IMG/VR virus record: IMGVR_UViG_3300045978_000284
Location: 1 to 64,000 of that record
Length of the DNA: 64,000 bases
Direction: 5' to 3' (one strand)
Origin: a virus
Shown: positions 47,736 through 54,913 of the stretch, piece after piece
Position numbering within the stretch: position 1 is the stretch's first letter
Layout of the letters: the number at the start of each line of letters is the position of its first letter
Program-made: the position numbers and the translations under genes
Notes under the pieces: generated by a model
What the model saw: the letters and a program-made list of their open reading frames with translations, nothing else
What the model was told of the DNA's origin: nothing
Databases searched by the model: none

Positions 47736-48509
47736 ATGGGCAAGTTGCTCGTTCAGCTGCGCAAGGATCTCGCCCTCGCCGAGGACGCGACGGTCGTCGA
47801 GGTCATGGACCACATGGGCCGCATGCTCGCGGACGACATGACCGAGGAGGAGAAGAAGAAGGCCGAGGAAGAGGCCGCCGCCGCCAATGCGGCGAAGAGC
47901 GCCGAGGAGGAGGCCAAGAAGGAAGAGGACAAGGAGATGTCGGAGGTGCGCGCGCTGCTCAAGATCGCCAAGCCGAAGCCGGGCGCGATCCTGACGGCGG
48001 TGCGGACTCTCACGACGTCGGCCTCCGACCACGTGCTCTCGGAGACCGCGCTGGGCCGCGAGCTTGCCGAGCTGCGCCTGTCCCACAAGGAGCTGTCAGA
48101 TCAGGTCGAGGAGCTGCGCCCCGCGGCCGCGGAAGCGACGCGCCTGGCGGCCGAGGCGAAGGCCACCAAGAAGGCCACCTTCTTCGATCGCCAGCTCCAC
48201 GAGGGCAAGCTGAAGCCGGCGGAGCGGTCGTTCTATGAGGCCCAGTACGACCTCAACGAGGACGCGGTGGTCAAGTTCTTCGGCGAGCGCAAGCCGGAGA
48301 TCAAGCTCGGCCAGTGGCCGTCGGTCAATCGCCCGGTCGAGGAGCCCGCGGCCGGGGATCCGCGCGAGCGGGTGCTGGCCGAGGCGCAGAAGCTCGCCCT
48401 CGCCGAGAAGATTCCGCTCGACCAGGCCGTGCACCGCGTGACGGCCCAGGACCACGAGCTGGCCGAATCGGTGCGGGGCATGTACGGCCCGGCGGGCGTC
48501 CGCCGGTAA
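47736..48509 (+). CDS. probable scaffold protein (257 aa)
   Basis: A strong GGAGAGGAGGCC site precedes the ATG. Highly charged and helical with a long coiled coil (MTEEEKKKAEEEAAAANAAK) and a C-terminal part (KLKPAERSFYEAQYDLNEDA, then LAEAQKLALAEKIPLDQAV). The latter matches the C-terminal half of Mu I/scaffold families. It lies between the protease and the decoration and capsid genes, the usual scaffold position. Confidence 0.6.
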   Translation: MGKLLVQLRKDLALAEDATVVEVMDHMGRMLADDMTEEEKKKAEEEAAAANAAKSAEEEAKKEEDKEMSEVRALLKIAKPKPGAILTAVRTLTTSASDHVLSETALGRELAELRLSHKELSDQVEELRPAAAEATRLAAEAKATKKATFFDRQLHEGKLKPAERSFYEAQYDLNEDAVVKFFGERKPEIKLGQWPSVNRPVEEPAAGDPRERVLAEAQKLALAEKIPLDQAVHRVTAQDHELAESVRGMYGPAGVRR

Positions 48510-48542
48510 TCATCCGGCTCAGCCGGGGAAGGAGGAACCACC

Positions 48543-48947
48543 ATGACGGCAGGAATGGGCACTCTGGCGAACCCTTCGGTGGGGAACGCCAACGTCGACC
48601 TCAGCGGGTCGGTGTACCGCTTCGTCAAGCGGCTCAGCACGGGGCTCATCGACCTGACGACGGCCGCGGCCGATCTCCCGGTCGGCGTGCTGTTCAACAA
48701 GCCCAAGGCGGGTGAGGCGGTCAACTGCTTCACGGTCGACGGGGGCATCGTCAAGATGATCTGGGACGGGGTGGCGGGCACGCCCCTGGTCCCGGGCGTC
48801 GCGTTGAAGCTCTCGGCGGCCTCGCCGGGCGCGGTGACGCCCACGGTGACGGCCACCGACAAGGTGGTGGCCGTGCTCGAGGACGCCAACGGCGCCACCG
48901 CGGTCGGTCACGTCATCACGGCTCAGCTCAAGGGCGGCACGCTGTAA
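48543..48947 (+). CDS. capsid decoration protein (DUF2190 type, 134 aa)
   Basis: GGAAGGAGG ribosome site. The product has the DUF2190 pattern of short strands and conserved Pro/Gly (DLPVGVLFNKPKAGEAVNCF, then GVALKLSAASPG). These proteins stabilise mature capsids. Directly upstream of the major capsid gene. Confidence 0.75.
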   Translation: MTAGMGTLANPSVGNANVDLSGSVYRFVKRLSTGLIDLTTAAADLPVGVLFNKPKAGEAVNCFTVDGGIVKMIWDGVAGTPLVPGVALKLSAASPGAVTPTVTATDKVVAVLEDANGATAVGHVITAQLKGGTL

Positions 48948-49010
48948 CGCCCTCGTGCCGGCGGCCCCCGACGCCGGCACGCACCCAGGGGAGAAAGTTG
49001 AGGCGCACGA

Positions 49011-49952
49011 ATGCCTCCGGCACGGCTCGACCCACGTGATGTGCGTATCGACCCGCTGCTGTCGTCGATCTCGGTGGCGTATGTGAACCGGGCCTACATC
49101 GCCCCGGGGATCGCGCCGGTCATCCCGAGCGACCTCGACGGCGGTCGGTACACGGAGTACAACCAGGCGGACTGGTTCCGGAACGAAGCGTCCAAGCGCG
49201 CGGCCGGCACGCGCTCGCGACGCGGCGAGTACGGGATCACCTTCTCGACCTACTTCTGCGAGGAAGTGGCGTTCTCGCGGGAAATCCCGGACGAGATCCG
49301 GCAGAACGCGATGCAGCCGATCCGTCCCGACACCGACGCCACCAACTACGCCACGGACAAGGTCATGCTGGCGAAGGAGGTGCGGGTCGCCACCAAGATG
49401 CGGACGGCGGCCAACTGGCCCGGCTCGGTGGCCCTGACCGGCACCAACCGCTGGAACGACTACGCGAACAGCGATCCCATCTCTGACGTCGAGGCGGGGA
49501 TCGACCTGATCCACGGCCGCACGGGGTACGACGTCAACACGATGGTCCTGCCCCATCCGGTGTGGAAGAAGCTCAAGCATCACCCGGACATCATCGACCG
49601 CATCAAGTACAGCCAGCGCGGCTTCGTGAACGTGGAGCTGCTGCAGGAGCTGTTCGAGGTCGAGCGGATCATGGTGGCCAAGCCCGTGTACACCCAGAGC
49701 AACGAAGGGCTGGCGGCCGGCGCCGAGACCTACCAGTACGTGTGGGGCAAGGACGTCTGGCTCGGCTACATCACGGGCAATCCGGGCATCCAGGAACCGA
49801 CGGCGATGTACCAGTTCGTGAGCGGCCAGCGGGCCACGCGCACCTGGCGGGAAGAGCCCGAGCACCAGGACGTGGTCGAGGCCTACGAGAAGGTGGACGA
49901 GAAGGTGATCAGCCAGCTGCTGGGCTATCTGATCGCCACCGCGATCGACTAG
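49011..49952 (+). CDS. major capsid protein (313 aa)
   Basis: ATG 49011 with TTGAGG upstream. The size, position after protease, scaffold and decoration genes, and features such as YVNRAYIAPGIAPVIPSDL, then YDVNTMVLPHPVWKKLKHH and YVWGKDVWLGYI match the HK97-fold major capsid family of phages of this type. The product builds the icosahedral shell. Confidence 0.8.
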   Translation: MPPARLDPRDVRIDPLLSSISVAYVNRAYIAPGIAPVIPSDLDGGRYTEYNQADWFRNEASKRAAGTRSRRGEYGITFSTYFCEEVAFSREIPDEIRQNAMQPIRPDTDATNYATDKVMLAKEVRVATKMRTAANWPGSVALTGTNRWNDYANSDPISDVEAGIDLIHGRTGYDVNTMVLPHPVWKKLKHHPDIIDRIKYSQRGFVNVELLQELFEVERIMVAKPVYTQSNEGLAAGAETYQYVWGKDVWLGYITGNPGIQEPTAMYQFVSGQRATRTWREEPEHQDVVEAYEKVDEKVISQLLGYLIATAID

Positions 49953-50028
49953 CAGCACCGCGCTTCAGGCGGGCGCAGGATCTGCGGACAGGGGACCGTC
50001 CGTTCCCGCCTCGCGCAGGAGAGACACG

Positions 50029-50628
50029 ATGCAGATGCTGGTGACGAAGGACATGACGGCCGCCGGGGTGCGGTACAAGGCCGGCGACCTGTTCAACGTG
50101 CTGGGGGTGCAGCATCGCCAGTTCTTCGGCGACAGCCTGATGCCCATCACGGACCCGGATCTCATCAAGGCCGCCCGGCTCGGCCAGAACTGGTACACGG
50201 TGGTCGCCCCGTTCCGATGGGCGCGCCACGACTACGCGGCGGGCGATCTGATGCGCGTCGAGGAGCGCTCGATGCTGCGGCGCCTGCCCAAGACCGAGGA
50301 CGGCCAGTCGAGCGTGCGCCCCGCGACGGGCGACGAAGTGGTCGCGTGGTACCGTCGGATCCAGGCCACAGGAGCGCTCCCAGAGGACACGGGGGCACGG
50401 GATGCCGGATTCGACGCGACCGGCGAGGACGACGACGAAGACGACGCGGGCCCGCCCCTCGTGGCCTCCGGGCGCATCGACGCGGAAACGCAGCCGGGTG
50501 AGCCCGACGACGACGAGGACGACGACGAGGACGACGACGACGAGGACGAGGACGACGGGGGCACGGTGACTCAGCCGCCGCCGCCGGCCCCGGCCGGTCG
50601 TTCCAGGGGGCGACGAGGGCGCCACTGA
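50029..50628 (+). CDS. head-region protein with a highly acidic tail (199 aa)
   Basis: A GCAGGAGAG site precedes the ATG. Residues 1-100 (MTAAGVRYKAGDLFNVLGV, then WYTVVAPFRWARHDYAAGD) contain two similar small beta units, like short barrel domains. A run of Asp/Glu (about 165-185) precedes a basic Arg-rich end. It is probably a head-completion or connector-associated protein. Confidence 0.5.
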   Translation: MQMLVTKDMTAAGVRYKAGDLFNVLGVQHRQFFGDSLMPITDPDLIKAARLGQNWYTVVAPFRWARHDYAAGDLMRVEERSMLRRLPKTEDGQSSVRPATGDEVVAWYRRIQATGALPEDTGARDAGFDATGEDDDEDDAGPPLVASGRIDAETQPGEPDDDEDDDEDDDDEDEDDGGTVTQPPPPAPAGRSRGRRGRH

Positions 50629-51131
50629 TGCGCTACTGCGAGATCCAGGACGTCCAGGCGCTGCGGACGAACCACCCCATCACCCCTTCGTCCAAGCCCT
50701 CGACCAACGACGTCCAGACGATCATCGAGAACCTCACCTCCCGGGTGAACGGGCGGCTCTCGTCGGCGGGATACATCGTGCCGATCACCGGACCCGCGTC
50801 GCTGGAGTACCTGCGCTCGATGGTGGCGTTCGGCGCCGCCGGGATCATCCAGGACTCCCAAGCCGCCGGGATCGCGCCGGAGCTGCATGGCGTCAACGTC
50901 GAGAATCGCTACTGGAACACCTTCGAGGTCATGCTCGAGGAGTCGGTCAGCGTCGACGGGGTGCTGTCGGACGCGCCGCGCGGCCAGGGCGAATCGAGCG
51001 CCGGCGCCAACGGGCGGCCGCTGCCAGAGAGCTTCTTCACGCGCTACCCGGACGCCAACCCGGACTCGGGCCAGTTCGGCCGCCTCTCGGGGACCGCGGT
51101 CAACCGCTTCCAGATCGGGAAGCAATACTGA
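50628..51131 (+). CDS. head-tail connector protein (gp6/gp36-like, 167 aa)
   Basis: The start shares a base with the preceding stop. A helical protein (MRYCEIQDVQALRTNHPIT, then VQTIIENLTSRVNGRL) of the adaptor type that joins portal and tail. Position between capsid and morphogenesis genes supports the assignment. Confidence 0.65.
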   Translation: MRYCEIQDVQALRTNHPITPSSKPSTNDVQTIIENLTSRVNGRLSSAGYIVPITGPASLEYLRSMVAFGAAGIIQDSQAAGIAPELHGVNVENRYWNTFEVMLEESVSVDGVLSDAPRGQGESSAGANGRPLPESFFTRYPDANPDSGQFGRLSGTAVNRFQIGKQY

Positions 51132-51583
51132 TGCTGGAGATCGCGTTCACCACCAAGGGCGAGGATCCGGCGGCGTTCGTGCTCCGCTTCGAGCGGACGA
51201 CGGAGCGCGTGGTCAACTTTCGCCCGGCCTTCATGGAGATCGCCCGGGCCCACGGGCTCTACATGGACGAGGTGTTCACGACCGAGGGGCGGACCGGCCT
51301 CGGCCAGTGGCGGGAACTAACTCCGAGCTACTCGAGGTGGAAGGAGCGGGCCTACCCGGGGATGCCGATCGGCACGCGCACGGGCGATCTGCGCCGCGAC
51401 GCCGGGCGCGCGGTGATGGCGGGGTCTAACCGGATCCTCATGGGCCCCCAGGCGGTGGCCTACGCGCCCTTCTTCAACGCGGAGCGTCCCTTCCTGCCGA
51501 TCAATGAGCGCCAGGAGCGCATGTACCGGGAGATCTTCCGGCGTCACGTGCTGGACGCCATCCACGGGGCCCGAGGTGCCTGA
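51131..51583 (+). CDS. phage virion morphogenesis protein (Mu gpG-like, 150 aa)
   Basis: The start shares a base with the preceding stop. It contains WRELTPSYSRWKERAYPGMP, then TGDLRRDAGRAV, the conserved core of the phage virion morphogenesis family (PF05069-type). Members act at the head-tail interface or in tail completion. Confidence 0.75.
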   Translation: MLEIAFTTKGEDPAAFVLRFERTTERVVNFRPAFMEIARAHGLYMDEVFTTEGRTGLGQWRELTPSYSRWKERAYPGMPIGTRTGDLRRDAGRAVMAGSNRILMGPQAVAYAPFFNAERPFLPINERQERMYREIFRRHVLDAIHGARGA

Positions 51584-52074
51584 TGCCGCCCCGCATGTTC
51601 GAGGCGATCGCCACGAGCCTCCGGGACCTGCTGGTGGCCGAGCTACCGGCCCAGATCGACGCGCTCAACGCGGACCGGGCCGACGACATCGTGCTCGACC
51701 ACATCAAGGACGTGATCATCGGGGAGCGCCTGGCCCTCAACTGGCCGGCGCTCTGGGTGCACGTCGATCGCTCCCGGGTGCCGTCCGATCGGCCGGACAT
51801 GCGCCAGCTCGGGCTGGAGGGTGTGGGGGACTGGGTCTACATGGCGAGCGTCGCCATCGCGGTCACGGATCCCGACAACCCGGACAACCTGCGGCTGCGC
51901 CTCTACCGCTACGCCGAAGCCTTGGCCCTGATCGTCCGGGAGCACATGTACCACCAGACCGGGTGGTACTTCGCGCTCGGCATGGACATCTCGCTGAGCA
52001 CGGCCGGGTGGGTGCGCCAGTCGCTCTGGCGACAAGACGTCCAGTTGCAGGTGGAAATCCACCGCGCTGACTAG
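51583..52074 (+). CDS. tail terminator or completion-like protein (163 aa)
   Basis: The start shares a base with the preceding stop. An alpha/beta protein (MFEAIATSLRDLLVAELPAQ, then LNWPALWVHVDRS and QVEIHRAD) with the layout and position of tail terminator proteins that cap the tail tube. Confidence 0.55.
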   Translation: MPPRMFEAIATSLRDLLVAELPAQIDALNADRADDIVLDHIKDVIIGERLALNWPALWVHVDRSRVPSDRPDMRQLGLEGVGDWVYMASVAIAVTDPDNPDNLRLRLYRYAEALALIVREHMYHQTGWYFALGMDISLSTAGWVRQSLWRQDVQLQVEIHRAD

Positions 52075-52083
52075 GAGGAGACC

Positions 52084-52287
52084 ATGCCCCCGTTCAACCC
52101 TGGCGATCAGGTGACGGTCCCGAGCGGACCCGAGGTGCTGACGGTCGTTCCCTCGAAGCCTGGTGATCCCGCGGGATACGTCCGGGTGGACGTGCGCGCG
52201 GCCGATCCGGCGTCACCGCCCTACGAAGGCCCGGACACCGGGCCGCATGCGCTCTACGCGGAAGGCGACGTCACCCCCAGCCCCTAA
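52084..52287 (+). CDS. small Pro-rich protein (67 aa)
   Basis: AGGAGGAGACC ribosome site. Strand/turn-rich (VPSGPEVLTVVPSKPGDPAG), no Cys; a short SH3/KOW-like fold is possible. Unknown tail-region protein. Confidence 0.45.
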   Translation: MPPFNPGDQVTVPSGPEVLTVVPSKPGDPAGYVRVDVRAADPASPPYEGPDTGPHALYAEGDVTPSP

Positions 52288-52314
52288 CGAGACGCGACCG
52301 AGGAGGAAGAACCT

Positions 52315-53289
52315 ATGGCGGCGCCTGCCGTTCCGCTAGTCGAACGAAGGACCATCGCGCTCAAGATCGAGACGGTGTACGGCACGGACGTCTTCGCGGG
52401 GACCGTGACCCTGGCGGACGTGATGGAAGCCTACGAGATCATGCCCGAGAGCGGACCGCAGAACGTCGACATCCCGACGATGGGCGGTCTTCTGACGAAC
52501 CTCGGGTCGGTGCCCGGAACGCGGATCGGTCAGGTCAGCTTCGCCATGATGCTGCGCGGCGGCGGGTCGGCCTACAGCACGACCGTCAAGCCCGCGGTGG
52601 ATGTCGCCCTCCGGGCGTGCGGCATGCTGGGGACGTTCTCGGCCACGCCGACCCCGAACTGGGTCTACACCCCGAAGTCCACGGGCTTCGAGGCGGTCAC
52701 CTGTTACGTGATGAACGAGTACGGCCCGACCGTGAAGCTGACCGGTGCCTTCGGGAGCGGCCAGATCATGTTCTCGATGGGGCGGCCGGTCATCATGCGG
52801 GTCACCCTGCAGGGGATCTACACGACGGAAACGGACACCCCGACCATCGTGACCAAGGCGGTGAGCACGTCGCCGGCCTGGCCGACGTTCCTGAACGCGG
52901 CCGCGGTGTGGGGGGCTTACAGCCCCGTCCTGGCGAACGCGAGCCTCAACTTCGGCAACTCGCTCGACGTCATCGAGTCGGCCAACAACGCGGCGGGCAT
53001 CGCCGGCGTCATCTTCGGCACGCGTCGCCCATCGGGCTCCATCGACCCAGCGGTGACCGTGCGGGGCGCCAGCGGCTTCGACTTCATCGCGGACTGGGAA
53101 GCGGCCACGCCGCGCCTGGTGGCCTGGGGCACCAACGGTGTGCAGTACCAGCGCTGCAAGGTGGAAGCCCCGCGGGCCGTCATCCGGTCGCGGCCCTGGA
53201 TCGCGCGAGGCACGAAGGCGGCCTGGCAGCTCGGCTTCGACTGCACGCCGAATCTCGGCGATGACGATTATAAGATCACCTTTGATTGA
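52315..53289 (+). CDS. tail tube protein (324 aa)
   Basis: A strong GAGGAGGAAG site precedes the ATG. The product (IALKIETVYGTDVFAGTVTL, then SFAMMLRGGGSAYS and TPNWVYTPKST) matches phage major tail tube families. Position before the tail chaperones and tape measure supports it. Confidence 0.7.
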   Translation: MAAPAVPLVERRTIALKIETVYGTDVFAGTVTLADVMEAYEIMPESGPQNVDIPTMGGLLTNLGSVPGTRIGQVSFAMMLRGGGSAYSTTVKPAVDVALRACGMLGTFSATPTPNWVYTPKSTGFEAVTCYVMNEYGPTVKLTGAFGSGQIMFSMGRPVIMRVTLQGIYTTETDTPTIVTKAVSTSPAWPTFLNAAAVWGAYSPVLANASLNFGNSLDVIESANNAAGIAGVIFGTRRPSGSIDPAVTVRGASGFDFIADWEAATPRLVAWGTNGVQYQRCKVEAPRAVIRSRPWIARGTKAAWQLGFDCTPNLGDDDYKITFD

Positions 53290-53318
53290 CTACTGAGTAC
53301 TTTTCGCTTGACTAAGCG

Positions 53319-53438
53319 ATGAGCGACAAAGAGCGCGAGGGCCCGTTCCGCCGGCTGTTCTCCGCCTGCATCCGCGGGACGGCTGCCCTCCTGCGGTGGA
53401 TCGCGGGTCGGTCGGGCGAGAAGCCGAAGGACGGCTGA
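53319..53438 (+). CDS. micro-protein with a single hydrophobic helix (39 aa)
   Basis: The ATG follows the tail-tube gene with no obvious ribosome site. The product (FRRLFSACIRGTAALLRWIA) has one amphipathic or hydrophobic helix flanked by charged ends. It could be a small membrane peptide linked to the following lipoprotein. A TTGACT-18-GACTAA pair at 53286-53315 lies directly upstream but too close to the ATG to serve it. Confidence 0.35.
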   Translation: MSDKEREGPFRRLFSACIRGTAALLRWIAGRSGEKPKDG

Positions 53439-53450
53439 AATGGCCGGGCC

Positions 53451-53648
53451 ATGGTGGTGGCCTCGATCCTCGCGGCGCTGCTGCTGACGGGGTGTGGCGT
53501 ACACTTGGCGAGCGACGCCGAGTCGTCGGTCGTCTCGGCGTGCGGCAACATTCACATGGCGCATCGGCTCCTGATCGAGAAGGGGACCGTCGTGCGGATC
53601 ACGCAGTCGTGCTCGGTCATCATCGAGCAGCAGCGCGACGAGCCGTGA
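53451..53648 (+). CDS. small lipoprotein (65 aa)
   Basis: MVVASILAALLLTGCG is a lipoprotein signal with a lipobox (LLTGC), so the mature protein would start at Cys15 and be lipid-anchored. The mature part has two more cysteines and a strand-rich end (GTVVRITQSCSVIIEQQ). Candidates are an outer-membrane spanin-like partner, an immunity (superinfection exclusion) protein or a virion lipoprotein. Its place between tail tube and chaperone genes is unusual. Confidence 0.6.
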   Translation: MVVASILAALLLTGCGVHLASDAESSVVSACGNIHMAHRLLIEKGTVVRITQSCSVIIEQQRDEP

Positions 53649-53736
53649 CGATCAGGGGGCTCATCGTCGCCGCCGGTCTGCACAGCTGAAACTGCCAGTA
53701 CCATAGGCGCGACCGAAGGGCATCTGGAGGCCATCT

Positions 53737-54402
53737 GTGAGTGATACGACGAACGGACTGCCGCCCGGCGCGGTCGTCCTCACCGAGGAGATGTTCGACA
53801 AGACCTGGCACGAGTGGGTCCGCCTGCCAGGCCTGAGCGCGCGCGTGTCCAGGATGACCACCACCCAGCTGCTGCTGCGCGGGTTCCTGCGACCGCCGCG
53901 CGAGTGGGACCCGGTCGAGGTCGAGCGCGTGAAGGTGCTCGCCCTGGCCGCCCGACCGCCGATCGAGGAGGGCGCCGAGACCGAACCGGTGGAGGAGAAC
54001 GAGCTGCTGGAGGCTCGCGCCCAGGAGCTCCGCCGGGACGGCGTGCACGTCGAGATCGGCATGGTGGGCTTTGCCGAGGTCGTGTCCTTCCAGCCCGTGA
54101 TCCCGGGCTCCGAGGCGTGGCCGCCAGAGCATCGCCAGCAGCTGGCCGGCCAGTGGTTTCAGGCCCAGCCGCCCGAGGTCCAGGAGGCCCATCTGGAGGC
54201 ACTCCTGCAGGCGCAGTACCGGATGGTGTCGGCGGGACTCCTGACGCCGCAACTCCGGCCCGACCAGGTGGTGCGCTACAAGGACGACGCGTTCTACCTC
54301 GCAGCGCGGATCGCCGACCTGTCGGGGGTGGGGTTCGGGGCTCCCGCGGCCGAGCCCGCCGCGCCGGCCCCCGACCCTGGACGAGACGCCCCGGACGCCT
54401 GA
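53737..54402 (+). CDS. tail assembly chaperone, upstream frame (221 aa)
   Basis: GTG 53737 with CTGGAGGCC upstream. The product is helical (EEMFDKTWHEWVRLPGLS, then VQEAHLEALLQAQYRMV) with a flexible Ala/Pro-rich end, the composition of G-type tail chaperones. The frame ends at 54402, where the +1 frame continues with a well-conserved-looking protein. Expression of a fused GT-type product by frameshift is likely. Confidence 0.6.
   Translation: MSDTTNGLPPGAVVLTEEMFDKTWHEWVRLPGLSARVSRMTTTQLLLRGFLRPPREWDPVEVERVKVLALAARPPIEEGAETEPVEENELLEARAQELRRDGVHVEIGMVGFAEVVSFQPVIPGSEAWPPEHRQQLAGQWFQAQPPEVQEAHLEALLQAQYRMVSAGLLTPQLRPDQVVRYKDDAFYLAARIADLSGVGFGAPAAEPAAPAPDPGRDAPDA
54367..54373 (+). other. candidate +1 programmed frameshift site (GCCCCCG)
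   Basis: In the upstream frame the codons are GCC CCC GAC. Slipping one base forward on CCC would join PAAPAP to TLDETPRTPDGWYELPFRS and continue into the second chaperone frame. The second frame is open across the whole overlap, and its internal ATG at 54452 lacks a ribosome site. The exact slip point within the overlap is not determined. Confidence 0.4.
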
Positions 54403-54451
54403 CGGCTGGTACGAGCTGCCCTTCCGGTCGCGCCGGTTCGGGCAGCCCGTC

Positions 54452-54913
54452 ATGGTCCGTCTCCGCGAGGTCTCCGTCGACGAGCTGCTCGAGGCGGGGA
54501 TGCCGGACCAGGTGTGCGATCCCTACGGGGTGACCTACCGGGCCATGGATGCCGACGAGCAGGTGGCGCTGCGCCTGTCCTGGGAGCACTGGATGAACCG
54601 GCTCCTGGCCACCGCCATCGAGGAACCCGCTTTCCTGCGCGACGAGCGGAAGATCAACCTGATGGGCCCGGACCGGGATCGGGTCGGCTACGCGATGCTG
54701 CGCCGCTGGGGGATCCTCTCGGACACGCCCGGGCGGCTCGATACGACGATGAAGCGCCGCCACTTCCTCGGCATGGTGCAGCGGTTCTCGCTCCGGATGC
54801 GCATGCTCCCGACGGACGTGCTCGCCATGCCGGCCAGCAAGTTCTGGCGAAACTACCTGATCCTGTTCGGCGACTTCGGGTCTCCCGACGAGGAGGTGAT
54901 GCGCGGTGCCTGA
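54452..54913 (+). CDS. tail assembly chaperone, downstream frame (at least 153 aa)
   Basis: Annotated from the only ATG, but coding character extends upstream to about 54374 (GWYELPFRSRRFGQPVMV), so the native product is probably a fusion with the preceding frame. Content such as LRLSWEHWMNRLLATAIEEP and RHFLGMVQRFSLRMRML is typical of the T part of tail chaperones. These chaperones coat the tape measure during tail assembly. Confidence 0.6.
   Translation: MVRLREVSVDELLEAGMPDQVCDPYGVTYRAMDADEQVALRLSWEHWMNRLLATAIEEPAFLRDERKINLMGPDRDRVGYAMLRRWGILSDTPGRLDTTMKRRHFLGMVQRFSLRMRMLPTDVLAMPASKFWRNYLILFGDFGSPDEEVMRGA

Noticed and set aside
53286-53315. TTGACT-18-GACTAA promoter-like pair
   Set aside because: The -10 is poor and lies three bases before the nearest ATG; insufficient support for a separate feature.
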